From assembly GCA_035578155.1 (NCBI GenBank), contig JAPWDM010000073.1, forward strand, positions 322,001-386,000: a stretch of DNA of 64,000 nt, given 5' to 3'. A program made the position numbers and the translations under genes. Shown here piece after piece: positions 1-11,851 of the stretch (its first letter is position 1; the number at the start of each line of letters is the position of its first letter). Below the pieces are notes generated by a model. The model was not told the origin of the DNA, searched no databases, and worked only from the letters and a program-made list of their open reading frames with translations. This DNA is from Brachynemurus nebulosus. Its lineage: Eukaryota > Arthropoda > Insecta > Neuroptera > Myrmeleontidae.

Positions 1-5
1 AATAA

Positions 6-851
6 GGCCCGCCACACACGTACAGTTTTAACTGACAGTTTGAACTGAACAGTTTAAACTGTGAGGTGAAACTGTACACTGTAGAAGCACACACACGTAC
101 AGTTCAATTCTTCTGTTTTTACAATGGATTGGAAACAGCAGGACAATTTCACCTGGCAACATCTTTGATTTCGCGGAAATTATATTGTTAAAAGAAAAAA
201 CAAAAAATCAAACGCACTTGCTCCTGACCACAGACCAAAGAACATATTCTGTATATCCTATAGACTCACTCTATCAATTTATAAATGAAGCAGCCAGACA
301 CGGCCAGTATACGACTTAATAGTATTCTGTAATGTAGTAATCAATGCGATAACCTGTGGTATTTGTAATAACGCTTTCAAATAATTATTGTCAAAATATA
401 ATATTGACAATAAAATTTTACTTTCTTGAGAAAAAACTGCAAAATTCTGAAAGAAAAAAAGTGGTATTCGTTTTAATTATAGTTCCATTTGCGGAAAAGT
501 GAACAATATATTATATTCCTTAAATCTCACCCCGTTACCTGCCACAAGAAAAATGCCTACAAACTGGCTTTACGCTTTGTCTAGTTGTATAATAATAATA
601 GTGTTCATTGGTCTGTGCTCCTGACACAAATTGAACTGAGAACTGTACAGTTGAACCCCCACACACGCAACAATCAGTTGAACCTTTCAGTTTAAAAAAT
701 TGAAATTTCAATCGTCTCAGTTTAACTGTACAGTTGCGTTGAACTGAAACTGAAATACCCACACACGTAGAGTTTAAACTGTATAGTTGAACTGTTCAGT
801 TGAAACTGTCAGTTAAAACTGTCAGTTGAAACTGTACGTGTGTGGCGGGCC
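6..851. mobile_element. PIF/Harbinger-type MITE with long imperfect inverted ends, in a GUF1 intron
   Basis: The element starts GGCCCGCCACACACGTACAG and ends with the inverse. It is flanked by TAA on both sides (3-5 and 852-854), the 3-bp TWA duplication typical of PIF/Harbinger. The first ~110 and last ~230 bases are built from short AGTT/AACT/CAGTT modules that are themselves near-palindromic, so each end can fold. There is no transposase; the open frame at 535-762 on the minus strand is made of these modules and is not a gene. It lies beyond the last visible GUF1 exon, so probably inside a GUF1 intron. Confidence 0.85.
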
Positions 852-854
852 TAA

Positions 855-1211
855 AAAAAGACTCTTTACTCTATTTGCAATATCGTAGCAAAGATGACGT
901 CACACATCTGTATCAAATGAAACAGAACTGTGTAAAGTGCAAATTTAGAGACCCATAACTTTGTTAGTTGTTGAAGTACCTTAATTTTCCTTTTACTCTT
1001 TTATTTAATTTTGTTTTAATTTTTATTTGCATCCATAAAAAAGAATGGTAGACTTCTCCATTAGCAACGCAAACATACTCACTCGCGCCTCTGGTGGTAA
1101 AATATGTAATAGTTTATGTAATATGTATTGCTATCGCCAATTAGGCGTACACGTTCCTGTTTTACCTATCACCAAAGGTACGAGCGTAATCTTTTCGTCA
1201 CTAGTATTTAC
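855..1211. other. Gene-free stretch with a diverged repeat
   Basis: No exon is recognised. Positions ~858-1030 resemble ~2488-2535 plus 3181-3245 (the same order of CTCTATTT, GACGTCACACATCTGTATCA-like and TTTAATTTTGTTTTAATTTT blocks), so an old repeat occurs twice here. In the second copy it was split by the two tandem MITEs at 2544-3172. Confidence 0.5.
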
Positions 1212-4200
1212 CTAACACAATCGGCTCAAAACACTCTTCGATTTCATATGGTTCTGGAAACAAAGCCGGATTTGAAATATAAATTTCTTGTTTGTTATTT
1301 TTTATGTTCTGTTTCGTTGGCAATAGTCGAATTTTGTACGTTACTGATGGTGCCGTTAACACTGGTTGCGCACCATATTCTTGCTCTAATCGTTGACAAA
1401 ACACCTCTAAGTGAAGGAAGCCCAAAAATCCTAATCGCCATCCTTGACCTAGAGCAGGACTAATTAATACATTTAATAATTGTTAATATCTAAATGTGTA
1501 CAATGCTTCCATCAGGCATAAATTTTAATTTAGGCTACGGTTTCAAATTTAAAAGTATATTTTCATTATTCGCTCACCTAGAATCTGGCGTCACAGTTAC
1601 CGCGGAATCATTTAAAGTTAATTTTTCAATGGCACTTCTAAGACTGACATGTTGTGATTGATCAAGTGGATAGATTCCCGCAAAAACCATTGACTGAGGG
1701 GGCTTGAATCCTTCCAAGGCTTCAACAGGACAATTTTTTTTATAGAATGTATCACCTATAATTGCTTCTTGACTCGATCGTATATTGCACCCGAGTAACC
1801 CAACTTGTCCTGCAATCCTTAAATAAATTGTAAATGCTATAAACCTAAATGTAAGCTCATTTGCAGATTAAGTCCTTTATTATCTTATGTTAGTTACTTA
1901 AAAAAAGTTGTACTTTTTTGTTTTTAAAATTAGATAGTTTCATTTAAAAAAAAAATATTGGAATTAACTAAGATTACTTTAATTAATTTTTCGTCTAAAT
2001 CAGGGTCAGTAAATGTGGCTTTTATATACACAATTAAAACTGTTTTTATAGGGTCTTTTCTTGGTGATTTTTTTTTTTTTTAAATGCCCGTCAAAGTGCA
2101 TGATGAGAAAGGAAAGTAAGAAATTTCAACATTAATTTGCAATAAAGTTACTTATTGACGATTTTAATCACTTAATCAATTTACACTGCCGAAGAATATA
2201 AGTTACTGTATCATTAAGTTTCTTCACATATCTATTTATCGCAGTTTTTGTAATATTATAAAAATGAAATAAAATGCTCTCATGTGTAAATTAATATTCT
2301 AAGGAGATCGTGACGAGGTAACTATGAAACTCTTTTTATGCAGTTCCCGATCCACCATAAAAAAAGTTTTTATCCATAAAAAAGTTTTTTTCACAATTTG
2401 TAAAAAATGAAAACGTCAAAATTGTCATATCCATAAAGTATTTGTAGGAATTAACGTATTTACCAACTTAAAAGTTTAAAAAAAAAACTTCTCGCTCTAT
2501 TTACTATACCGTAAAAGAGATGGCGTCACACATCTGTTACTGTTAGAGTCCTTATAATAAATACAGTCGTGACATGCGTGCTGAACAGTGACTGGTTCCG
2601 GCATTTTCTGTCCAAAGTTGGGTAAAATAAATTGAAAATAAATTAAATATTTAACAAAAATCACTTAGTTCAACCTAAAAAGAATAATTAAATTAAATTT
2701 TTTTAATTGTTCATAAATTCATAACTTATTAATAATAATTATGTACTCAAAAATATTTACTTAAATATGTAATAATTAATTTTGAAGCTTCCCGCTCTGT
2801 TTTGGACAGAAAATGGATGAGATGTTTCGACTCTATTTATTATAGGGACTCTAGTTACTGTTAGAGTCCCTGTAATAAATAGAGTCGTGACATGTGTGTT
2901 GAACGCTGACTGGTTCCGGCATTTTCTGTCCAAAGTTTACGTAAAATACATTGGAAATAAATTAAATATTAACAAAAATCATTTAGCTTAACCTAAAAAG
3001 AATAATTAAGTTAAAAAATTTTTAATTGTTCATTAATTCATTACTTATTAGCAATAATTATGTACTCAAAAATATTTACTTAAACATGTGATAATTAATT
3101 TTGAAGCTTCCCGCTCTGTTTTGGATAGAAAATGGCTAACATGTCACGACCCTATTTAATATAGGGACTCTAGTTACTGTATCAGATCGAGGAGGAGTAA
3201 TTTTTTTTTTTTTTTTTTGTTTAATTTTGCTTTAATTTTTATTTCTGCAGACTTTTAAATCGATATATTTTTGAGAATTTTCGAGTATAAATTTCAGACT
3301 TAGATTATTAAACTAAGAAATTAGTTGAACAAAGTAAGTCTGTCGCCATGCATGAAAATGAAAGTAATGCCATATTTATCGAATTTTGGAAAACGTTGCA
3401 AAAAATGCCACTTTTATTGTATAGATTTTATAACATTTTTAGATCAATATAACCATTGTGTATAATCATTACTTGTTTGATAATGGTCACATTGAAACGA
3501 ACACGTCACAAATTCTATAAAATAAAATTGGTATTTTTTGAAATCTAAAATGCATTTATTTATTAATTAGGATTTTGTTTTGTTTATATGTAAGTTCCAT
3601 TCTGAGTCTATATATAAAATTTTATCAAGATCCAGCCAACAAAAATAGGCGCGGATTCTAATGAGTCAACAAATTATAAGAAAATACTTTTACATATTAA
3701 AATAAATAACATATTTAATTAAAAACTTACAATTTATTAACAGGTCTTTCATCAGGTTGCAAAATTTCTAGACTTTTCACTTGATAGGATTTCTGCGTGT
3801 AACTTGACACAATTTCATCGTTAATTTGAATTTCACCACTATTAATGTATACTAAGCTAAGTGCTCCCCGATAACGATCGTACCATCCATCAAAAAGAAA
3901 AGCTTTTAACGGTCCATTCCAGTCGGCTTTTGGGTGAGGTATTTTCTCGATGATTGAATGTAGTACAGCTTCAATTCCTATACCAAGTTTAGCCGATATC
4001 TATGAAAAATAAAATTTGCATACATATATGGATTCAAAATCCTCAATTGGTAACATAAAAATTTGGGGGACAGGTCTACCCACACTGTCAACTTCCCATT
4101 GGGTGTCCTTAAAGACTAGAGACTACTGTACATAAGTAATTCTTTTTCCATTTCGGGCAAGTTCTCTCCTGGGCCCCGGATAGAGGCTTTGCCCCTTGCA

Positions 4201-7200
4201 CCATACCGGGAGCTTCGCCTTCTGTACCTAAGGGTAGCGGCTCCACCCTTATCAAACAAATGATAACTTCATTTGTTCTCAAGATATGCGAGACAAAATA
4301 TATTTCAAAAACAGTTTTTTATTTCGTTTCTTTTTTTTTTTTTTAATTTTATAATAATATACTGGCGTTTTTAACATCAAGGAAAGTTCTTAGGCCATTA
4401 TATAATAATGTTATGGTAAAAAATCCATATAATCTATGTTATCTTAATAAAGTTAATTCTGTTTTTTACCACAAAAAACAAACCGCTAATCCGAATTTGC
4501 TGAAAACTTTATCCGGTCTTCATTTTTTGATTACGCATCTAACGAAATTAGTCCGGAGTTGATATCATTTGTTCTCGAGATATGCGAGACGAAAAAAAAT
4601 TCACGAACGAACGAACTAACGAACGCACGCGCAGACATCACGCTAAAAACGATGGATTGGGATTCTAGTGATCTTGAAACGTGGAGGTATGTCAAAATTA
4701 GCGATTCGTACAATCGGACTCATTACAATAACTTCCTATGGGAAGTTAAAAATTCTCACTTAAATCTCTGGTGGTAAAAATGGAAACAGTCAAGTCGAAC
4801 ATTTACCTATACGTCTAATTGGCGAAAGATCTAGCGAGGTGCACATAATTTGCATACTAAGTATTTCTAACCATAACTTTTAATTTTACCATCAGAGACT
4901 CGCACTATCTGTACAAAAATATACAATGGAGGCGAAATGAAGCACATATGAATCACTTTAGCGAATTTCCATTCTGGGAATTCAGCAATTACAGTAATGT
5001 ATGTATGAAATTTGGTGAGGTCAAAAGTTCCAAAAACTTGGATGAGTTCGTCAGCCAGATACGTCCGACTTTTAGAAGCCAAAATTTTTGCAATTTTTCG
5101 CCATTTTTAGTGGTTTTTTGCAAAAATTGGCTAGATTTCAAACATTTTTCAAAAAATTTTGTTTTACACCATCAAAAAGAGTGGAAAAAATTACATAAGT
5201 TTTTAAGCCATTGTTCTAAATGAACCAGCTTTTGAAAAAAGTTAAGAAATTTTCAGAATTTCTTTTTTTATCATTACAATAACAATATTTATATGTTTTA
5301 TTTTTTAGAATAAAAATTAACTAACTTATCAAGAATGCGTCATCACCAATTTTGAAAATTTATTCACTTTCAAAGAGCTAGACTATTTTAGATGGATATA
5401 AGTTATGTTATATGAGGTCCGCCAAGGTCTGGGATCCCAAAAGTGCCAAAAATAAACTACCCAACCGATTTTGAAATTTTTGCTATAATATGCTATGCTA
5501 TATTGCTATGCTATATGGATATATGCTATACTCAGGGCCGGATTTACCCTAGGTACTGCCCGGGGCATTGTGAAAAATGCCGCCCCTGCTTTTCCCTAAA
5601 AACAAATTTCTTCATAACATTTTAACTTTTTTCTACAAAAAAATAAGTGGTAAGCAAAAAAAGCCAAATTTCAAATTTTTTAACTTTTTCCTACAAAAAT
5701 ACAAAAAAAGTGACGAGTAAAAAAAAACCAAATTTAAAATTTTGCCGTCGGGAGCCCTAGCCTCGTGTGCCCCTAGTTTATTAGTGTATATTATAGTCCC
5801 AGGATTGGCTATAATATATAAGATCCGTCAAGGTCCTGCGGACCCAAAAGTGTCAAAAATTAACTACTCAACCGATTTTGAAAATTTTTTCACTGTTAGA
5901 TAGCTAAATTATTTTAGATGGATACAGGTTTTAGGTGAGATCTACCACTGCTCAATATTTGAAAATTCGCTATGTTATGCAGATGTTGCGACAGGGTAGA
6001 TGCAATCCGTATACGCCGTATACTATACATGTATTGGCTTTTGCAGGCTTTTGGACTGCAATCAGCTGTTTTTATAGCGTCAATTGATCATCAACAATAT
6101 TTGTATATTAACTGTCATTTTTTAATTTTAAAGTATTATTTCTCAATAATTATTAGTTATTATAATATAATATTCAGTTTAATATAATTAGTTTTATTAA
6201 TTTTTCACATTTTGTTAGTTATTTTTTTACCAAAAATAAGTTATTTAGTTATTTTAACTAATTTTATTAATACCTTCTTGAAAATTTTTACTTCAGGGCC
6301 GGCATTTAAAATTGTCCTTATATTTTTTATGGTCATGCCTGGTATATCCGGTTCACTTTTAGTTTTTGCATCGACCATGTTATCAACGAAACAACATAAT
6401 TTTCGTTTCTTTTCTTAAGAAAATATGTATTATGTATAAAATAAATGTAATTTTGATAAAGAAAAAAATGCAGAACACAGTGTATTTTCCAATGCTTTGA
6501 GATACAGTGACTTTATAATATACTTGATAACAGTGTGGCCATTAGTAGGTCTAGTTTTTTATTGGTTGACGCCATTAACAGGCCAAATGCATTGAATTTG
6601 TATACCTTGTTTATTCTGTTACTACGGTTACTCACTTCAAATTTGGCCTGAATATGGCGGATATGGTTCCAATCGCCACACTGTTATAAAGAATATTATA
6701 CAGTCACTGTACTTTGAGATATACAGGATACCAAACGTACGTCCTTGATTAATTTTATTTAAAAAAGCCGTTGTCAAGTTAAAAATTTGTTTTGAATATA
6801 AATTTATTTAAAAATACGTTTTTTTTTTTTTTAAATTTTATGAAAAATTATTTAATTTTAACAAAACAAACGTTTTTAGAAATTATATTTGTAAGATTTA
6901 TCTATTTAAAATGCTTTTATTTTAAAATTACTTTTTTAATCTTGTTTGAACTCTGGCATGCACAAATATAATATAATTGGCTGATTAATTAATAAAATTA
7001 TGAAATTATCTCTAACATACGCTAGGGTAAGAGACCCGATGACCGATCACTATTTTTAGCTGTATCATTAAATTAGCTTAAAAAAATTAAAAAATAAACA
7101 AAACACCCTTTTTTTTCTTAATAAGTATGAAACCAAGTTTTTTTAATCCAATGGATATGTTTTTAAGAAAATATAACCCAAAAATTTTGATTTATTAATG

Positions 7201-8112
7201 TTTTTGTTTTATAATTTGTTGACGTCTATGAAAAAGCGGACAGAAAATATTAACCTCCTTTGAAAGATCAATACACTGACCCCTATGAAAAATCGCGCAT
7301 TAATGTACATGAAGTACAGTAGTACAAACCTTCTACTATCGAATATTTGAACCATTCTCTTCCAGCCACTTTAACACTCTACCCACTACTAGGTGAGGCT
7401 CTATGTCATAGAGTATTATCATAGAGTGACATCTAGTGAAACATAGAACGTCAAAGCAAAAGCCAAGAACGGTTTAAATATTCGATAAAATAAACCACTA
7501 AAATCACAATTTCGTTTCGCTCTCTGCTGATCTTTTAAAAAAACATTGTGTAAGATCTGACTTAGCCGTTAACCATTGTGAATTTTTAAACAGTTAAATT
7601 TAGTTTATATTGTATCTGTATGTGTCGTTTCAGATCTAATACATACATATCATACATATTATGTTTGACGTTTTTATTTGATAATAGGTACCCATATAAA
7701 TAACAATTTGGAAGTTTTAATTCAATATTAATTATTTTTCAATTGATTTTACGTTCTGAAATAAATAAAATATTAAAGTAAAATTATAAAAACGGTTAGT
7801 TAAGTGTTTTAAACCCAAAAATTAATTAAAAATGTTTATAAAATAGATATGCAATATATAATTCTCAAAATGCGGTACCTAACTGTAAAACTCAGATCCC
7901 AGGAAGAATCAGTCATACAAATAATATTTAACGCATATAAAATATAATTTAGCTATCCTAATCTCTTAAGTGGACTAATAACAATTATTTGTATACTTTT
8001 ATTATGCTAATAACTTTAAAAATTCGGTGAAAAATGTTACAATTTATAACTCATGTGTTTTGAATAATGATCATCCATCATATTAAAAATTCACGAATTC
8101 AACAAAAATTTT

Positions 8113-8201
<89 letters not shown>

Positions 8202-9903
8202 CTTAAATTAAGTGAGGAGGCATTAAATGTGAGGTGAATTTAAATTGAAAAATAATCATTCTATTAATAATAATTTTTTTTATCAAAGGTTTCTTTCAGA
8301 AATAACTTCATTAAGATATAAATGTCAAAACTGATCGGACTTATAACCCCGATCGACAATGGGGTCTTTTACCCTATATGAAAGTATAACGAGCAGACGC
8401 TTTATTGAAGTCGCATGGCAAAACTCGTTGAATTTTCTATATACGGTGTTCTGTGTCAAACTGCAGAAATTCACGATATAAGACATTAAATAAAGACGTT
8501 AACTATTTTCGATTTCCGAAAAAGGATGCGATAAGGTGAAATAGAGTGAAATAGAAAAAGTGATCTTTAATAAACGAAATTTTGCATGAAAGTGTATATA
8601 TTGGTATTAAAAAACATCTCGAACCACGAAGTTTTCAACTGTGGTTCCAAAAAATCTGGAAAAAAGGACACAGTAGCATTTCTAAGACCTTTGGCTAAAA
8701 TTATTCCTGATCAGTTGAGTTAAAAACATAGAGAAATCCAAATTATCCCGTAATTAACAAATTAAGGCAGAGTATTTCCTTAATGCTTCATAATTTCCGA
8801 ATTCTATGACATACAGAGAATGAATACAGACACGTGTAACATAACTGAATATTTCTCTATTTTTATGACAAACTGTAACAAATATATTTCATATACTTTA
8901 TTCATATTTAATTGAAAAAATCATATTAATCATTTTTTATTCTCTTTTTTGAAAACTTGACTCGGGTATTTAAAATTATCATTAAAGTAATTTAAATATT
9001 TTTGTTCACTTTAAAATTATTAAGACATAATAAAAACAAAAATAGTCCGGACCTGGTTATACTGCAGTCCACGGTAAAACCTACAATGGACAAACCTCCC
9101 AAACATATAATAAACCTTGCGACAGAAGTATTTACATTAACAAAAAAATGTTGACTTACCTTTAAAACATCTGAAGGTTCTATATCAAATAAACTTTTTA
9201 ACTGTTCGCAAGCTCTGTCCGGATTGGCATTTTTCAAGTCAATTTTATTTAATACAGGAATTATTGTTAGGTTCTTTTCGAAGGCGAGATAAAAGTTTGC
9301 AACAGTTTGTGCTTGAACACCATCATTAGCATCAACTAATAAAATAACTCCTTGACAAATCGATAAGGATCGTTGCACCTTGAAAAAAAAGTACAACACA
9401 CATTAAATTTTGATAAATTTGGAAGATTGTATTATTCGAATTACTTCAGCGGAAAAATCAACATGACCAGGGGTATCAATTAAATTTAATAAATATTCTT
9501 TCTCCTTGTACTTGTAAAAAAGTGAAACTGATTGAGCTTTTACTGTAATGCCTCTATCCCGTTCTACTTGTAATTTATCTAAAACTTGACTTTTCCCCGT
9601 ATTCTGTTTAATCGCACCAGTTATTTCGAGAAGTCTATCCGCTAATGTACTTTTCCCGTGATCAACATGTGCAATTATACCAAAATTTCGTATATTTTCA
9701 ATCGGAACATCAATTGAATCGATTTGTTTACTTTGAGAAGAATAGAGTGATTTTATAATTTTCTTGAAGGAAACCCTAAATTAGGTAAATTAACTTTTAA
9801 ATATATGACAGTTACTTTATGTTACTTTGTTAACATTTACGTAATACCTGCTATAATTGGTAATTTTAAATTTTTTTATGAAATATCTATGCAAAAATAA
9901 CAT
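1212..9903 (-). CDS. GUF1: GUF1, mitochondrial translation factor (LepA/EF4 GTPase), C-terminal part outside window
   Basis: Six exons read on the minus strand: 9903-9848, 9775-9445, 9378-9160, 3999-3731, 1817-1578 and 1459-1212. All junctions are GT/AG and all phases agree (454 codons). GUF1 is the membrane-associated mitochondrial homologue of bacterial LepA, a ribosome-dependent GTPase thought to remodel stalled or mistranslocated ribosomes. Visible landmarks are a short basic N-terminus; the P-loop AHVDHGKST at residues ~54-62; RGIT in switch I; DTPGH at ~119-123; NKID in exon 3; then domain II ([14 protein letters not shown]) and the LepA signature [10 protein letters not shown] in exon 6. 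The start at 9903 gives a presequence-like leader. The last visible exon ends after EPIVLG with a GT donor; about 200 C-terminal residues (EF-G domain V and the LepA-specific tail) must lie to the left. Intron 3 (4000-9159) is swollen by repeats. No break was seen. Confidence 0.95.
2544..2853. mobile_element. hAT-type MITE, copy 1 of a tandem pair
   Basis: A 310-bp element starts TAGAGTCCTTATAATAAATA and ends with the inverse. It is preceded by GTTACTGT (2536-2543) and followed by GTTACTGT (2854-2861), an 8-bp duplication as made by hAT or P-type transposases. It carries no coding capacity. It lies in GUF1 intron 4. Confidence 0.85.
2862..3172. mobile_element. hAT-type MITE, copy 2 of a tandem pair
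   Basis: A 311-bp copy closely similar to 2544-2853 and in the same orientation. It starts at the base after the shared GTTACTGT (2854-2861) and is followed by a third GTTACTGT (3173-3180). The pair therefore reads target-element-target-element-target. Confidence 0.85.
3181..3730. other. GUF1 intron 4, remainder
   Basis: AT-rich intron sequence with a T-run near 3200. It contains the second half of the old repeat that flanks the tandem MITEs. No gene or element ends are recognised after 3250. Confidence 0.5.
4000..4956. repeat. Repeat-derived intron sequence (GUF1 intron 3, proximal part)
   Basis: No exon. Two stretches carrying a TCATTTGTTCT...GATATGCGAGAC block occur at ~4260-4300 and ~4560-4595, the second followed by AACGAACGAACTAACGAACG and a GC-richer tract. 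These look like parts of a dispersed repeat. The short open frames at 4531-4777 on both strands fall within it and show no known domain. Confidence 0.4.
4957..5996. mobile_element. Helentron/DINE-like non-autonomous element in GUF1 intron 3
   Basis: It begins with TTAGCGAATTTCC and ends near an inverted AATTCGCTA followed by TGTTATGCAGATGTTGCGACAGGG. The same two ends bound the elements at 43283-46112 and 49014-49395. Inside are diverged copies of the 120-bp unit that forms the satellite at 44.3-45.7 kb (at ~5330-5470 and ~5820-5950). A fragment starting CAGGGCCGGATTTACC (~5533) looks like the end of a hAT-type MITE inserted within. Subterminal inverted repeats plus central tandem repeats fit DINE-1/HINE elements. 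The class is inferred from structure only. Confidence 0.5.
6505..6709. mobile_element. Mariner-type MITE, 205 bp, in GUF1 intron 3
   Basis: The ends are inverted repeats of about 35 bp (CAGTGACTTTATAATATACT at the left, a close inverse at the right), flanked by TA on both sides (6503-6504 and 6710-6711), as expected for Tc1/mariner-type mobility. It does not code. Confidence 0.75.
6712..7336. other. Gene-free intron stretch
   Basis: AT-rich sequence with homopolymer runs. No open frame, repeat unit or element end was recognised. Confidence 0.4.
7337..7487. mobile_element. Short MITE-like inverted repeat
   Basis: A 151-bp stretch starts TATCGAATATTTGAACCATT and ends with its imperfect inverse ATTCGATA. 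A second small dyad (CTCTATGTCATAGAG) sits in the middle. No clear target duplication was found, so the family is open. Confidence 0.5.
7488..9159. repeat. GUF1 intron 3 with (TA)n microsatellite
   Basis: This part of the intron is AT-rich and without genes. An uninterrupted (TA)n tract of about 84 bases lies at 8116-8199. Unlike three other TA tracts in the window it is not next to a recognisable Helentron-like start. Confidence 0.7.
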
Positions 9904-10594
9904 TTTTGGTATTTCTAGGTTTTAGGTTATAAATTATAACCTATGAATCTAAATTTCAAATCTTTCAACGTTGACAGTACGTATATAGCGACACTAGTTC
10001 CATTTCCATAGTACTAACGTATTTACCACGGAGTTATGGAGTAGTCCAAATAACGGTTTAAAATTGAGTTAAAAAAATTTAAAGCTATTATAGTGACGTC
10101 TCTGTTCTTCTTAAGTGGACTACGCATAGTGATAACGACAACGATGTGTCGCCACCGTTCTCAGTTCCATAAAGAGGTAATAGAAGGTCAAAAAAATGTA
10201 TTGAAGTTGGCTATCTTCCAGAAATAAAATTCTGGTTTACTTTATCTATGTACTAAACTACCGTAACTTGGGATAAGATTGGCCCATTTTTTGCGTTTTT
10301 TTTTACGTAAACTGCCTTATATTTCTCATATATATTTAGGTAACTTCCTCTTACTATTAGCTATTAAACTCTGCATATTTCAAAGTATACATTGACTAGT
10401 TATTAGAACTCAGAACTTATTTAATTTCTATTTTAAGATGTTCTGAAAATTTGGGACAATCTTGCCTTTATTTGGGGTAACATTGTCCCAAATACAAAAT
10501 GTCATAGTAATTAATGCCAAATATTATTTGGAACAATGTTCGACATTTTTAATTGTGGTTGTACGTAAGTAGATAGTGTACAACATTTTAGGGA
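9904..10594. promoter_or_regulatory. Upstream region of GUF1 (part of the divergent GUF1/MTIF3 intergenic region)
   Basis: Contains whatever promoter drives GUF1 leftwards. No TATA box or known site stands out. At ~10275-10500 three related blocks (GGGATAAGATTGGCCCA, GGGACAATCTTGCC, GGGGTAACATTGTCCC) suggest another degraded repeat. Confidence 0.35.
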
Positions 10595-10941
10595 CAGGGC
10601 CCGCTCCAAAGGCGGGCAATCCGGGCATTTGTCCGGGGCGGCAAATTTTAAGGGCGGTATTTTTGTAAATTTTTGTAAAAAAGGGTGGCAATTTTTCAAT
10701 TTTACGAGTAAAAAAAGAGATTTGCTCGGGGTAGAAAATTTAAAGGGTGGTAATTTTGTAAAAAAGGGGCGTCATTTCACAGGTGACGAGCAAAAGAAAA
10801 AAAAAGGTCGCCGGTACAAAAAAAGAGAAAGGAGGGCGCGATTTTCACACCCAGCGACCAAAGTAAATGTCACTAATTTTCGTGCAGGGGCGGAATTATT
10901 CCCTCTTGCTCGGGGCGGCGTAAACGCTAGAGCGGGCGCTG
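10595..10941. mobile_element. hAT-type MITE, 347 bp, between GUF1 and MTIF3
   Basis: It starts CAGGGCCCGCTCC and ends with the near inverse (GAGCGGGCGCTG), flanked by TTAGGGA on both sides (10588-10594 and 10942-10948), a 7-8-bp duplication. The sequence is GC-rich against its surroundings (CCGGGGCGGC blocks). The open frames here on both strands are by-products of this composition. Confidence 0.7.
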
Positions 10942-10948
10942 TTAGGGA

Positions 10949-11851
10949 TCAAATAAAGTGATACTTGGAAAGTAAACTTTCCGCACGCAAATTGACAATC
11001 AAACACGCAAAATTTAATCAAAACACGCAAAGCCGCGTCCTGATTTTTCATTTAATAAATATTTTATAATTATTTCTATAGAAACCACCAACAAAATAAT
11101 TTAAACTCTTTTTTAATTCAAAAAAAAAAAAAGACAAACACTCAATAATATTATTTTAAAAAGGAATAAAAAATAGTAATAATAATGGAAAAAAGTATGT
11201 GAAATTCCAGTGCTACTGTTGGTACGGGTCAGTACCGGTAGCATTTAAGAAAAAAAATTAATATTTACCTATGTCAAATTACATAACTTTTATGCATAAA
11301 TATGTGTATTTTAAAAAAAATTCCCCCAATTCGGTATACATCGTATACAGTATACGACCCTTCTCTCTAGAACATGGAAAGTGAGACAGGAATATATGAA
11401 AATGTCAAAAGCAAGCCAAATGTGATTCAAAACAAGTGCAAGCGGCTTTGGTCGATTACGCCGATACGAATCGGCCCTGTTTCTTAAGTTTCTACTTGTA
11501 CCCCTACCATCAACGTCATACTTTTCTTCACTATGTGTACTTCTTAGCTCCGTAGTTGTTACTCTTTTACATCGTTTTAAATCCACATTCTGTGGTACAG
11601 GTGGTACAGGTCGTACAGTTGGTTCTACTCGGAAATGAACGATAAACAGTTGGTAAACGTGCATAGTTCCGTTTCATTTGGCATCGTTAACTTTAACTTC
11701 AAGAAAGTCAAGGAATTTGCCATATTAAGTTTGTCGTTAAGCGTCCTTTCTCAAATTAAAATGTAAATTAATTTTATTATGTAAATGTGAGTGTTTACTT
11801 TTTAAAATTTTTATTCCTTGTGTATTTTGTGGTTGTGTACTAAGATAGAAA
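10949..11851. promoter_or_regulatory. Upstream region of MTIF3
   Basis: AT-rich sequence leading to the MTIF3 start. A 117-codon minus-strand frame at 11311-11664 contains a short GGTACAGGTGGTACAGGT-type repetition and matches no family I know; I do not call it a gene. No promoter motif is certain. Confidence 0.35.

Noticed and set aside
1128..1463. 111-codon plus frame
   Set aside because: It is the antisense of GUF1 exon 6, which carries the LepA signature on the minus strand.
5533..6310. CAGGGCCGG sequences at 5533 and 6294 as the two ends of one hAT-type MITE
   Set aside because: They are in the same orientation, not inverted, so they cannot be the two ends of one element.
11311..11664. 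A 117-codon minus frame upstream of MTIF3
   Set aside because: No domain, no recognisable relatives, and part of it is a short GGTACAGGT-type repetition; not enough to call a gene.
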